From assembly GCF_900187285.1 (NCBI RefSeq), contig NZ_LT906470.1, positions 821,501 through 885,500 on the forward strand: a stretch of DNA of 64,000 nt. Direction: 5' to 3'. The notes beneath the pieces were generated by a model. The model ran no database searches, was not told where the DNA came from, and saw nothing but the letters and a program-made list of their open reading frames with translations. The DNA is from Veillonella rodentium. Its GTDB lineage: Bacteria; Bacillota; Negativicutes; Veillonellales; Veillonellaceae. How positions within the stretch are numbered: the stretch's first letter is position 1; each line of letters starts with the position of its first letter. Both the position numbers and the translations under genes were made by a program. Positions 52,058 through 61,155 of the stretch are shown here, in pieces.

Positions 52058-54256
52058 TTAATCCTCAATGCCAAGCATTGTTTTTACATCGAGTAAATTT
52101 GCCGTTTTAACGGTGGCGAAATCCAACTTAGCTAAGGAATAAGCAAATTTGAGATCTTCTTCTGATTTACAGTTGTCGTAAGGTATTACGCCAGTTTCCT
52201 GATAAGGTTCAAGAATACGGTTTCTCCGATATTTCCAATCAGAGTAATATGAGCCTTTGAATTTAGCCATGAAACCGTTCTTATCAACTAAGACTATACC
52301 TTCAGTCGGTTTATAGGAGTTCATCTGTTCATTGAGAACTTCTGTTAACTCATGAATGGAATTGGCTGTTTTTATCGTGTTTACAATAGATATAAAATTG
52401 CATGTGTTTACTTTCAATAGTTCATTTATACTTTGCAAATGATGTTTAGAAAAGGCTACGTCCACATGTTTACCGTTTATATCCAATGAATTAGGTATGA
52501 GGTCTAATATAAACAGGTGGTCTTTTTCATATCGGATGATGTGTGTATCTTGTGAGCTGATAACTTCGAAAATGATGGAACAATCTTCACGTATCAGTAG
52601 TTCTTTTATTCCCAACTGTATTTCTTTAGGCAATTGTAAAAATAAATCCTTAAAGATTGTTACGTGACTGCCCTTAGTTGTACTTTTGGAAGCAAATACA
52701 AATTCATTGTTAATTACACCGAGAATAGCAAGAAATCCGTTTTCTTTAGCGCGAACTTCTACCGGAAAGGAGAGTGTGTCAGCTAAACTGGGCCATTGTG
52801 TTTCCGGTCGTTCGCCAATATTAAAGAATTTGTTATAGCTGCGTAGCTTCACGTCTCCCGTAATGCGATCTACAAATAAACCGCGGGCTTGAACAGTACA
52901 ATCATTCCATTGACGTTTATGAAATGCACGAGGTGTAAAGTTAAGGGAGTACAGGTTCGGCTCGCAAGATTTTACTTTCACTAGTTTAGAATTTCCGATT
53001 ATATTGATATCTTCATTTTGTGTAAAAATGGTATGCTGCGACATTCTTTCAAAATCATGACGCATATAATTTTTATCATATATATCATTTTGTATGCCTT
53101 TTTTAGTAAACGTAGTTTCTACGATATCAATATATTTTAGTTCGCCTCCAAATTCCACTTCACCTTCAAGGCAATAGGAGTAGGTGCCATCCGGTACATC
53201 TCGATGTCCATGAATTTGAATGAAATCCTGACAAAGTCCGTTTTTATAGTTTTTATCATATATTTTAGCAATATCTGTTTCATAACTGCCATATCCTTTG
53301 ATAAATGTATCTGTACTGATATACGTCATATTAGGTACATAGGATATACCGCCATGAGAGACTAAATATTTTTTGCCATGAAATATGAATGGATAGCATT
53401 GACGAAGACGTTTATAAAATAGACGTAGATCACGTTGCAGCGAATTGATTTCTTTTTTAGACATATCTTTAATGATAGGGGCGATGACTTCCTTTAAGAA
53501 ACCTTTTGATGTATTCAATTCTGTGTTAAAGGCGAAATTTTTGATATGCTTTTCATGATTGCCTTCCAGCATAATCGTATTCGGCAGTTCACTGAGTCGC
53601 ATCATTTCGTAAAGCATTCCCTTGTTTTCAATGCCGCGTTCCAAATAGTCACCGCAGAAAATATATAATGTTTTTTCATCCCAAGGTGTGATTGCCTTTT
53701 GTAACACCGTATAGCAGGCATGAATGTCGCCAATAATACGAATGCGATCATATTTTTCCGTTACATTAACAGTGAAGTAGTTGTTGATTTCATCGATTGA
53801 TGTTATTTTTTTGCAGAAGTTGGGAAGGGAATGGTTATTTGTCATTTTATACATACGCCTGATGACTTGTTCAGGGACTCGCTTGTATTCTAAACGTGAT
53901 GCATTACGTGCTAAACACTCCTCTAGAGTAGCCTCTTGTTCATAGTAATAGACGCTGTATTTATATCGATTGATTAATTCTTTATATCCATTGACGCTCT
54001 TAGGCGTGGTATGAGTGGCATCAAGAACGATGAAATCACCGTGACTCATTCTTTGTTCTAAACAATCAAGTAACAGCTTCCATGCCGACTCATTGTCCTT
54101 TTGGGAAATATACCAGCTATCGTCGCTGATAACAGGGCTACGTAAAAGCATACGGAAATGATCGGCTTCAAGGGTGTAAGCCTCAAGATTGTTGTCACGA
54201 ATCCACTGAGACTTACCACTAGCAGGAGCACCGCGCATAAGTAGTAGTGTTCTCAT
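52058..54256 (-). CDS. Fused polynucleotide kinase-metallophosphatase-RNA ligase (RNA repair enzyme)
   Basis: 732 residues with three modules. (1) P-loop kinase, about 1-165: LMRGAPASGKSQW (Walker A 9-16), VLDATHTT (base/acceptor loop) and RRMYKM lid. (2) Calcineurin-type phosphatase, about 180-390: GDIHACY (186-192), GDYLERG (202-208), GNHEKH (232-237), SHGG (300-303), HGHRD (349-353). (3) Nucleotidyltransferase, about 430-690: upstream element ARGLFVDRITGDVK and RSYNKFFNIGE, nucleotidyl-lysine K504 in AKENGFLAIL, motif III SIIFEVIS, motif IV TEGIVLV (about 651-657) and motif V AKFKGSYYSDWKY. The upstream element and KxNG resemble T4 Rnl1. All key residues appear intact, so it could heal and seal cleaved RNA by itself. 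ATG 54256 has AGAGAGGA upstream; an in-frame upstream extension is not needed. A GCCCAAAGGGC hairpin (54275-54285) lies just before the ribosome site. Confidence 0.82.
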   Translation of the reverse strand: MRTLLLMRGAPASGKSQWIRDNNLEAYTLEADHFRMLLRSPVISDDSWYISQKDNESAWKLLLDCLEQRMSHGDFIVLDATHTTPKSVNGYKELINRYKYSVYYYEQEATLEECLARNASRLEYKRVPEQVIRRMYKMTNNHSLPNFCKKITSIDEINNYFTVNVTEKYDRIRIIGDIHACYTVLQKAITPWDEKTLYIFCGDYLERGIENKGMLYEMMRLSELPNTIMLEGNHEKHIKNFAFNTELNTSKGFLKEVIAPIIKDMSKKEINSLQRDLRLFYKRLRQCYPFIFHGKKYLVSHGGISYVPNMTYISTDTFIKGYGSYETDIAKIYDKNYKNGLCQDFIQIHGHRDVPDGTYSYCLEGEVEFGGELKYIDIVETTFTKKGIQNDIYDKNYMRHDFERMSQHTIFTQNEDINIIGNSKLVKVKSCEPNLYSLNFTPRAFHKRQWNDCTVQARGLFVDRITGDVKLRSYNKFFNIGERPETQWPSLADTLSFPVEVRAKENGFLAILGVINNEFVFASKSTTKGSHVTIFKDLFLQLPKEIQLGIKELLIREDCSIIFEVISSQDTHIIRYEKDHLFILDLIPNSLDINGKHVDVAFSKHHLQSINELLKVNTCNFISIVNTIKTANSIHELTEVLNEQMNSYKPTEGIVLVDKNGFMAKFKGSYYSDWKYRRNRILEPYQETGVIPYDNCKSEEDLKFAYSLAKLDFATVKTANLLDVKTMLGIED

Positions 54257-54344
54257 AGTAATAATCCTCTCTTTGCCCAAAGGGCGAACATGAAATAATA
54301 AAGTATGTAAAACGAAGTAATTTAAATGATAGATTGGAATAGAA

Positions 54345-54383
54345 TAAAAAAACAGCCTCACGGAAATCCGAGAGGCTGTTTAG
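54345..54383 (-). terminator. rpsT terminator (minus strand)
   Basis: On the minus strand AAACAGCCTC-x-CGGA pairs with TCCG-x-GAGGCTGTTT, followed by a T run (A tract at about 54346-54352 on the plus strand). It separates rpsT from the RNA-repair gene, which therefore needs its own promoter or readthrough. Confidence 0.8.
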
Positions 54384-54395
54384 ATAGCTTTTATA

Positions 54396-54656
54396 TTATA
54401 AAGCATTTACTTTAGCTGCAAGATTGGATTTTTTGCGAGCTGCAGTGTTTTTATGAAGTACACCTTTGGAGGCTGCTTTATCAATTACGCTAGTAGCATG
54501 AACAAGTGCTTGTTTAGCTTCTTCTACTGCGCCTGCTTGAACAGCTTCAACGGTTTTACGAGCTGCTGTACGGATTTTAGATTTTACAGCGGCATTTTTC
54601 GCACGACGTTCAGCATCCGTTTTTACGCTTCTAATACTGGATTTAATATTTGGCAA
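54396..54656 (-). CDS. rpsT: 30S ribosomal protein S20, TTG start
   Basis: 86 residues from TTG: MPNIKSSIRSVKTDAERRAK is the standard S20 beginning, followed by NAAVKSKIRTAARKTVEAV and the C-terminal KGVLHKNTAARKKSNLAAKV. S20 binds 16S rRNA at the 30S body. AAGGAGG ends 8 nt before TTG 54656-54654. The in-frame GTG at 54665 lies on the ribosome site itself and would add three residues foreign to S20. Inefficient TTG starts are also used by E. coli rpsT, where they matter for autoregulation. Divergent from polA. Confidence 0.95.
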   Translation of the reverse strand: MPNIKSSIRSVKTDAERRAKNAAVKSKIRTAARKTVEAVQAGAVEEAKQALVHATSVIDKAASKGVLHKNTAARKKSNLAAKVNAL

Positions 54657-54835
54657 TTGAGTCACCTCCTTAAATTCGTTTCTTATACCTGAATGATTAT
54701 ATCACACAGCATATTGATACGCAAGAACTTTTACAGAGGAAGACTGATTATACTCCTTAATCTATAACATGGATTTTATGAGAGCCCTGATGCTCTATAT
54801 GATATAATAAATGATAGAATTAAGTGAGGTGTATT

Positions 54836-57457
54836 ATGAAACAATTAATGATTATAGATGGCAGCAGTTTATTATTTCGTGCGTTTTTTGCATTGCCGCC
54901 GTTGAGTTCTGCATTGGGAACGCCTACCAATGCGGTTTACGGTTTTTTGACGATGCTTATCAAATTGTACGAAGAAATTAAACCGGATTATGTGGCGGTA
55001 GCTTTTGATAAGGGGCGTCAAACATTTCGAACTGAATTATACAGCGATTATAAAGGTAACCGGCCGGATGCACCGGAGGATTTGCGGCCTCAGTTCAGCC
55101 TTATTCAGGATGTACTGAAAGCACTTGGCATCTGTGTCATTGAAGAAGAAGGCTTTGAAGGTGATGATATTCTCGGATCCTTGAGTAAAAAATTCGGATC
55201 CGATGATTTGGCGGTCAAAATTATCACCGGTGACCGCGATAATTTACAACTCATTACAAAGTATAGTCATGTGCTATTAACGAAGAAGGGCATTTCTGAA
55301 ATGTTGGAAGTAACTCCGGATAATATGGAGGAACTCTACGGATATGGTCCTGATAAGGTCATCGATATGAAAGCTCTCATGGGGGATTCATCCGATAATA
55401 TTCCAGGGGTTCCCGGTGTCGGAGAAAAGACGGCACTTAAGCTGATTACTGAATACGGTACTCTTGAATCAGTATACGATCATATTGAGGATATTTCCGG
55501 TAAAAAATTGAAGGAACGCCTTGTAGAAAATAAAGATTTGGCATTTTTGTCCCGCCATCTGGCAACGATTAAAACGGATATGGATTTATCCTATACGGTG
55601 GATGATTTTGTGCAGAACTTTCATCCATCTGAGGTACAACCTTTGTTTGAGACTCTGGGCTTTACCAAGTTGACGCCGCGCATCGTACAGGTTATGGGCG
55701 GTGAGTCCGAAGCCTTTGGAGAGCTTGGTTCCCTTTTTGCGCCTCAAGAGGAGATTTCTTTGGAAAATCTAGGCGATGCAAAGGATTTAACTGCAGATTA
55801 CTATGACGAAAAAACCGTAGCGGTTCATGTTATATTGAATGGAAAATCCCCGTTCAGAGTGCCTGACTCAATTTATCTATCAAATGGGGATAGGGTTGTA
55901 AAAACCGATGACGTTAATGCCGTGCTGCCTGTATTGAAGGGGGCTAAGACTCTTGTAACTACTCAGGCGAAAGAATTGCTAGAGGCGTTTAACGAGGCTG
56001 AACCTGCTCTGATACCTCTGTTTAATGATGACGGTACGGCACGGATTCATGATATATCACTATTGGCATATTTGCTTGATCCGACGCGGACAAATTACGG
56101 GTATTTGTATTTGACAGAGCGTTTTTCCGTACCGGCTATTGCCAGTGGCAGTGTCGATGTGGAGTGCGTTTCCATGGTGAAAGCATTACTTGCCATGAAT
56201 TCCGGGGCCTGTGATGCCGCTCATAGAGAAAATATATGGTCTTTATATGAAAGTATAGAATTACCTCTTACCCATACGTTAGTAGTAATGGAAAAGAACG
56301 GTATTTATATCGATCCTGAAAAGCTTTCAGAAACGACGGTACGGTTCAAGGCTGAACTGGAAGCCGTACAGCAGGAGATATATGACCTCGCAGGCGAAAC
56401 CTTTAATATTAATTCACCGAAACAGTTGGGGGTCATCTTATTCGAAAAATTAGGATTGCCTGTTATTAAGAAAACGAAGACCGGTTATTCTACAGATGCG
56501 GAAGTGCTTGATATGCTACGTAATGACAGTCCGATTGTAGAAAAGATTCTCGCGTATCGATCTGTGGCAAAATTGGTGTCTACCTATTTAGAAGGCCTTG
56601 CGGTATTAATTAATGAAAAAACGCATCGTATTCATACCAGTTTTAATCAGATGGTGACGGCTACAGGGCGATTGAGTTCATCGGATCCGAATTTACAGAA
56701 TATTCCGGTTCGTACGGAAAAAGGACGTGAGATTCGAGCGCTGTTCTATCCGGGGGCGGATTATAACACATTGGTGAGCGCCGATTATTCCCAAATCGAA
56801 TTGCGTATTTTAGCTCATCTGTCCGGTGATAAGGCGTTAATTCAGGCTTTCAAGGACGGTAAGGATATTCATCGTTTTACGGCGGCGGAGGTGCTCGGAA
56901 AGGCACAGGAAGATGTGACAGGCGAAGAACGTTCTCATGCAAAAGCGGTTAACTTCGGTATCATCTACGGCATTTCCGATTTCGGTTTGTCCAGAGATCT
57001 CGGCATAACCCGCGCGGAAGCCAAAAACTATATCGACTTGTATTTCAGCCGGTATCCGAAGGTTAAGGAATACATGGACCGTATGGTGCAAGAGGCTCAT
57101 GAAACAGGTAAAGTTCGTACTATGTTCGGACGTCAACGGGAATTGCCGGATATTAACAGCCGAAACTTTAATCGTCGTTCCTTTGCGGAGCGCACGGCTA
57201 TGAATACACCGATTCAAGGAACGGCGGCGGATATCATTAAAATCGCTATGAATCAGGTGGAACAAAAGCTGGAAGAAGGAAAATTCGTATCGCGGCTATT
57301 GTTGCAGGTTCATGACGAACTCGTGCTGGAAGCGGTAAATTCCGAACTTGATGCGGTAAAAGAATTATTGCGCAGCATTATGGAGAACGTTGTGGAACTA
57401 GAGGTACCCCTCATTGTGGATGTGCATAGTGCGGAAAATTGGGCCTTGGTGAAGTAA
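54836..57457 (+). CDS. polA: DNA polymerase I, proofreading site degenerate
   Basis: 873 residues. 5'-nuclease domain (about 1-290: MIIDGSSLLFRAFFALPP, FEGDDILGSL, TGDRDNLQL, GDSSDNIPGVPGVGEKTA). The vestigial 3'-5' exonuclease domain (about 300-470) begins KTVAVHVILNG where active enzymes have the Asp-x-Glu pair, so it should not proofread. The polymerase domain has motif A DYSQIELRILAHLSGD, O-helix HAKAVNFGIIYG (Phe favouring dNTP), and motif C VHDELVLEA. ATG 54836 with GTGAGGTG. A -10-like TATAAT lies at 54803-54808. coaE follows 12 bp after the stop. Confidence 0.97.
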   Translation: MKQLMIIDGSSLLFRAFFALPPLSSALGTPTNAVYGFLTMLIKLYEEIKPDYVAVAFDKGRQTFRTELYSDYKGNRPDAPEDLRPQFSLIQDVLKALGICVIEEEGFEGDDILGSLSKKFGSDDLAVKIITGDRDNLQLITKYSHVLLTKKGISEMLEVTPDNMEELYGYGPDKVIDMKALMGDSSDNIPGVPGVGEKTALKLITEYGTLESVYDHIEDISGKKLKERLVENKDLAFLSRHLATIKTDMDLSYTVDDFVQNFHPSEVQPLFETLGFTKLTPRIVQVMGGESEAFGELGSLFAPQEEISLENLGDAKDLTADYYDEKTVAVHVILNGKSPFRVPDSIYLSNGDRVVKTDDVNAVLPVLKGAKTLVTTQAKELLEAFNEAEPALIPLFNDDGTARIHDISLLAYLLDPTRTNYGYLYLTERFSVPAIASGSVDVECVSMVKALLAMNSGACDAAHRENIWSLYESIELPLTHTLVVMEKNGIYIDPEKLSETTVRFKAELEAVQQEIYDLAGETFNINSPKQLGVILFEKLGLPVIKKTKTGYSTDAEVLDMLRNDSPIVEKILAYRSVAKLVSTYLEGLAVLINEKTHRIHTSFNQMVTATGRLSSSDPNLQNIPVRTEKGREIRALFYPGADYNTLVSADYSQIELRILAHLSGDKALIQAFKDGKDIHRFTAAEVLGKAQEDVTGEERSHAKAVNFGIIYGISDFGLSRDLGITRAEAKNYIDLYFSRYPKVKEYMDRMVQEAHETGKVRTMFGRQRELPDINSRNFNRRSFAERTAMNTPIQGTAADIIKIAMNQVEQKLEEGKFVSRLLLQVHDELVLEAVNSELDAVKELLRSIMENVVELEVPLIVDVHSAENWALVK

Positions 57458-57469
57458 AAGGGAAATCAT

Positions 57470-58084
57470 ATGAAAAAAATCGGCTTAACCGGAGGTATTG
57501 CGTCCGGTAAAAGCACAGTTTTATCATTTTTTAAGAAGCGTGGTATTCCTTATGTAGATGCGGATGTGGTAGCTCGGGAAGTGGTGGAACCGGGAACGAA
57601 AGGGCTAGAAGCCATAGTTGAGCATTTCGGTAGCACGGTACTGCATAAGGATGGCACTTTGAATCGTGAAATTCTGGGAAATATCGTTTTTTATGATAAT
57701 TCGAAACGTGATGTATTGAATCATTGCTTAAAACAATATATTCGAACGCGTATCATGGAGCTTACCGAAGAGTACGAAGCGAAGCGGGTGCCTGTACTCA
57801 TTTATGATATTCCTCTTCTAATCGAGGGGGAATGGTATACTATGATGGATGAGGTATGGCTCGTTTATGTAAACGAAACAACGCAGGTGCAGCGTTTGAT
57901 GGAACGTAATGGATATTCTCGGAGTGATGCGATGGCTCGTATTCACAGTCAAATGAAACTTGACGACAAGAGGTCTTATGCGACTATAATTATAGATAAT
58001 AACGGAGCACCTCATGAGTTAGAGAAACAACTGCAATCTATATGGTCTACTCGGATAGAACCTGTTTTAAAGCCATTTGAGTGA
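57470..58084 (+). CDS. coaE: Dephospho-CoA kinase
   Basis: 204 residues. P-loop GLTGGIASGKST (5-16), YVDADVVAREVVEPGT substrate loop, LIYDIPLLIEG and the DKRSYATIIIDNNG C-terminal segment are all family features. It catalyses the last step of CoA synthesis. The polA-coaE order (12 bp apart) is common in Firmicutes; the lytic transglycosylase follows 27 bp later. Confidence 0.95.
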   Translation: MKKIGLTGGIASGKSTVLSFFKKRGIPYVDADVVAREVVEPGTKGLEAIVEHFGSTVLHKDGTLNREILGNIVFYDNSKRDVLNHCLKQYIRTRIMELTEEYEAKRVPVLIYDIPLLIEGEWYTMMDEVWLVYVNETTQVQRLMERNGYSRSDAMARIHSQMKLDDKRSYATIIIDNNGAPHELEKQLQSIWSTRIEPVLKPFE

Positions 58085-58111
58085 TTGATTTGAACGATAG
58101 AAGGGGGATTT

Positions 58112-58666
58112 ATGAAACGCACAACAGCAACGGCGTTATCATGCGTCATTTTGGGCTGGTTTTATTTTGCCCATCTTGACGATTTTGTAGCGCGCCAGTT
58201 TGTATATCCCTTTGACTATCGGGCGGAGGTTATGGCCGCCGCTGAAAAAGAAGATGTATCTCCCGCGTTAGTGGCCAGTGTGATTCTCGCTGAAAGCAAG
58301 TATAGAAATACGGCGGAATCCGAAACAGGTGCTCTCGGATTGATGCAGCTCATGCCGGAGACGGCACGCTGGATAGCGGAGCAGGTGGGACATGGTAACT
58401 ATACCGACAGGCAATTAAAGGAACCGGCAACGAATATCGAATTAGGAACCTGGTATTTAGCACACCTGTTAAAAGATTTTAACGGCGATGAAGTGATGGC
58501 TTTAGCCGCATATAATGCGGGGCGCGGGCATGTTGAAGCATGGTTACAGGAAAATAAATGGAACGGGATGGTTGATACCATACCATTTCCTGAAACGCGA
58601 AGCTATGTAAAGGCCGTATTACAATATCAAGAAAGGTATGAAGCTTTATATGGACCAGATTATTGA
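58112..58666 (+). CDS. Membrane-anchored lytic murein transglycosylase
   Basis: 184 residues. An N-terminal hydrophobic segment (ATALSCVILGWFYFAHL) acts as signal anchor. The SLT domain has ILAESKYRNTAESETGALGLMQLMPETARWIAE with the catalytic Glu in AESKY, then NIELGTWYLAHLL and ALAAYNAGRGHVEAWL. It cleaves peptidoglycan with 1,6-anhydro-MurNAc formation. Usual neighbour of polA-coaE in these bacteria. AAGGGGG upstream of the ATG. Confidence 0.92.
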   Translation: MKRTTATALSCVILGWFYFAHLDDFVARQFVYPFDYRAEVMAAAEKEDVSPALVASVILAESKYRNTAESETGALGLMQLMPETARWIAEQVGHGNYTDRQLKEPATNIELGTWYLAHLLKDFNGDEVMALAAYNAGRGHVEAWLQENKWNGMVDTIPFPETRSYVKAVLQYQERYEALYGPDY

Positions 58667-59357
58667 ATCCTGTAAGGACTTGGATTACTCCTGGTTACCT
58701 CAGACTGTGGGGGATTTTTCCTTGTCCGTTACGGGGCCCGATGCTTGTACTGCTATACAGAAACGCATTGTTGCAGGTGAAAAGGTAATGACTGTGCCCC
58801 TTTTCCATTATGAAAATACACTAGGATGGCGTTGGTGCGCCCTCTATGATAAAGAGGTGGAGGACTATACGGTATATGTGGACTTACCGCTTTTCTCTTT
58901 TGTAGATATATCCTTTGTTCGTGCAGACCTTGATTCGTTCTGGTCAGGCTTACAGGAACGCTGTGTAAAAGGGCTAACGAATATGCTCGTAAATCCGTCA
59001 GAAAATTTTACGTTCACTTATAAACGTCGAGGTATTCCTACATGGGATTTTTCAGAGGTTATGCCTGATGAACTGGAAGGTTTTGTGCGCGATGTAGATC
59101 CTGCACATGCTATTTGCATGATTAACGGATCCTTTATCATCGGTGAATATCGCAAGATGGATGAATGTACGGGGCTGCTACTGTATTATAATGAACTGCG
59201 TGATGAGTTTTTTGCGGAACTGCGATATAAAAACTATCCGGAAATTGACCACCATTTAGATGCAAAGAATTTAGATGATTTGAGTTCGCTATTGCGGAAA
59301 TATCTTCAGATTGTATTGCATGAGCTCAATGAGCGCAGTTTACAAGAACCCGTGTAA
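58650..59357 (+). CDS. Hypothetical protein, 235 residues
   Basis: Overlaps the end of the transglycosylase gene by 17 bp, so it is translationally linked. ATG 58650 has a weak GAAG 6 nt upstream. ATG 58638 is an alternative, but its purine stretch is only 1 nt away. No signal peptide or membrane helix. The composition is acidic and aromatic-rich (LGWRWCALYDKEVEDYTVYVD, LRYKNYPEIDHHL), with no motif I recognise. Conservation of position at the end of the polA-coaE-SLT run would suggest a real core gene. Confidence 0.6.
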   Translation: MDQIIESCKDLDYSWLPQTVGDFSLSVTGPDACTAIQKRIVAGEKVMTVPLFHYENTLGWRWCALYDKEVEDYTVYVDLPLFSFVDISFVRADLDSFWSGLQERCVKGLTNMLVNPSENFTFTYKRRGIPTWDFSEVMPDELEGFVRDVDPAHAICMINGSFIIGEYRKMDECTGLLLYYNELRDEFFAELRYKNYPEIDHHLDAKNLDDLSSLLRKYLQIVLHELNERSLQEPV

Positions 59358-59441
59358 GCATATCGGGTCGATTTCAAATTTGATACATTTGAGAAGGAAT
59401 CTGGAAAATTTCTCTTTCAATACCCGAAATCAGGGGACAAT

Positions 59442-59470
59442 TTGTATATATATAGTAAATATGATATACT
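59442..59470 (+). promoter_or_regulatory. Promoter of the rimP-nusA-infB operon
   Basis: TTGTAT (59442-59447), 17 bp, TATACT (59465-59470), in an AT-rich 243-bp gap. A hairpin at 59498-59523 lies in the resulting leader. Confidence 0.55.
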
Positions 59471-59497
59471 ATATATGACTTTTATATAAATCTGTTA

Positions 59498-59523
59498 AAA
59501 GAGTGGGCATATGTCCACTCTTT
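59498..59523 (+). terminator. Leader hairpin upstream of rimP (possible attenuator)
   Basis: AAAGAGTGG (59498-59506) pairs with CCACTCTTT (59515-59523) over an 8-nt loop, then CATTTATG. With few Ts it would be a leaky terminator. It lies between the predicted promoter and rimP. Confidence 0.5.
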
Positions 59524-59600
59524 CATTTATGATTAGCACTTTGAGAAGTACCTTAATTAAAAATATATAGATTGTAGTAAATTGTTAGGAGGCGATGGCT

Positions 59601-60059
59601 ATGAAAAGAGAGGCGGTAGAGGAATTTGTTTCCTCTGTAGTTGAAGGCATTATAGCCGGCACCGATATGGAATTAGTCGATGTGGACTATGTTCGCGAAA
59701 GGGACTGGTATCTGCGCGTTTACATTGATAAACCCGGTGGTGTGGATTTGGACGATTGCCAAGGGGTAAGCGAAAAGTTAAGTGCGGTCCTCGATGAAAA
59801 GGATCCGATTAAGGAAAACTATTTATTGGAGGTATCCTCTCCAGGTCTTGATCGGGTGTTAAAAAAGGACAAGGATTTAGTTCGTTATAACGGCCGTGAT
59901 GTGGATATTCAGCTATTTAAACCTATTAACGGCAGTAAACAATATATGGGCACGTTACAAGGTTTTACGGATACAACTATCGATTTTACAATCAATGGTG
60001 AAAGCATTTCATTCGAACGGTCTGCTATTGCACAAATTCGATTACATCTTGATTTTTAA
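59601..60059 (+). CDS. rimP: Ribosome maturation factor RimP
   Basis: 152 residues. GTDMELVDVDYVRERDWYLRVYID and GGVDLDDCQGVSEKLSAVLDE form the N-terminal alpha/beta domain. YLLEVSSPGLDRVLKKDKDLVRY leads to the Sm-like C-terminal barrel. It assists 30S maturation. ATG 59601 is chosen because AGGAGG is 8 nt upstream; ATG 59595 is only 2 nt from it. First gene of the operon; nusA begins 17 bp after the stop. Confidence 0.95.
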   Translation: MKREAVEEFVSSVVEGIIAGTDMELVDVDYVRERDWYLRVYIDKPGGVDLDDCQGVSEKLSAVLDEKDPIKENYLLEVSSPGLDRVLKKDKDLVRYNGRDVDIQLFKPINGSKQYMGTLQGFTDTTIDFTINGESISFERSAIAQIRLHLDF

Positions 60060-60076
60060 TACATGGAGGCATACGA

Positions 60077-61153
60077 GTGAGTCAAGAATTAATTCAAGCG
60101 GTGATGGTGCTTACAAAGCAAAAAGGTTTTGCTCCCGAGGTTATTTTCGAGTCTTTGGAGGCTGCATTATTACAGGCGTATCGCAAAGAACCTACATCTA
60201 ATCCTGATGCATATGTTGTGATTGACCGTGAAACCGGCGATTATAAGGTAATGGCAAAAAAACAAGTTGTTGAAACTGTAGAGTTGCCGGAAACAGAAAT
60301 CAGTTTATCGGATGCCCGAAAAAAGGATAAGCGTTTTGAAATCGGCGATATCGTTGAGGTGGATGTAACACCCGCCAATTTCGGACGTAGTGCTGCACAT
60401 ACGGCAAAACAGATGCTTATTCAACGATTGAAGGAAGCGGAACGAAGTGTAGTTTACGAAGAATATTACAGCCGTGAAGGTGATATTATCACCGGTGTTA
60501 TTATACGTGTTGAAGGTAAGAATGTATTTATCGACCTCGGTAAGACAGAAGCGATTTTACCGCCTACAGAGCAAATTGCAACGGAAACCTATCGCGAGGG
60601 TGACCGTATCAAATGTTACATTGTAGAGGTTAAGAAGACGACTAAAGGTCCTCAAATCATGATTTCCCGTACACATCCTGGATTGTTAAAACGACTGTTT
60701 GAGTTAGAAGTACCGGAAATTTATGAAGGTGTGGTAGAGCTTAAATCCGTTGCACGTGAACCGGGGATGCGTTCTAAAATCGCCGTGTACAGCCGTGATG
60801 AAAACATCGACCCTGTAGGTTCCTGTGTAGGGCCGAAGGGACAACGTGTACAACACATTGTAGATGAACTTCATGATGAAAAAATCGATATCGTTAAATG
60901 GGATGAGGATCCGGCGATTTATATCGCCAACTCGTTAAGTCCTGCAAAGGTCGTATCCGTCGATGTGAGTGAAGAGGAAAAATCCTCCTATGTGGTGGTG
61001 CCGGATTACCAATTGTCCTTAGCAATCGGCAAGGCCGGTCAAAATGCAAGGCTTGCAGCAAAATTAACGAATTGGAAAATCGATATTAAGAGTGAAACAC
61101 AGGCGGCAGAGGATCCTTTCACGGGATTCGATACTGCTGAGGATGGTGAATAG
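60077..61153 (+). CDS. nusA: Transcription termination/antitermination factor NusA
   Basis: 358 residues, GTG start with GGAGG 7 nt upstream. N-terminal RNA polymerase-binding domain (1-125), S1 domain (EGDIITGVIIRVEGKNVFIDLGKTEAILP), then KH1 (GSCVGPKGQRVQHIVDELHDEKID) and KH2 (LAIGKAGQNARLAAKLTNWKIDI). Like Bacillus NusA it lacks the C-terminal acidic repeats of the E. coli protein. Binds pausing RNA polymerase and boxA/nut RNA. Confidence 0.97.
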   Translation: MSQELIQAVMVLTKQKGFAPEVIFESLEAALLQAYRKEPTSNPDAYVVIDRETGDYKVMAKKQVVETVELPETEISLSDARKKDKRFEIGDIVEVDVTPANFGRSAAHTAKQMLIQRLKEAERSVVYEEYYSREGDIITGVIIRVEGKNVFIDLGKTEAILPPTEQIATETYREGDRIKCYIVEVKKTTKGPQIMISRTHPGLLKRLFELEVPEIYEGVVELKSVAREPGMRSKIAVYSRDENIDPVGSCVGPKGQRVQHIVDELHDEKIDIVKWDEDPAIYIANSLSPAKVVSVDVSEEEKSSYVVVPDYQLSLAIGKAGQNARLAAKLTNWKIDIKSETQAAEDPFTGFDTAEDGE

Positions 61154-61155
61154 TC

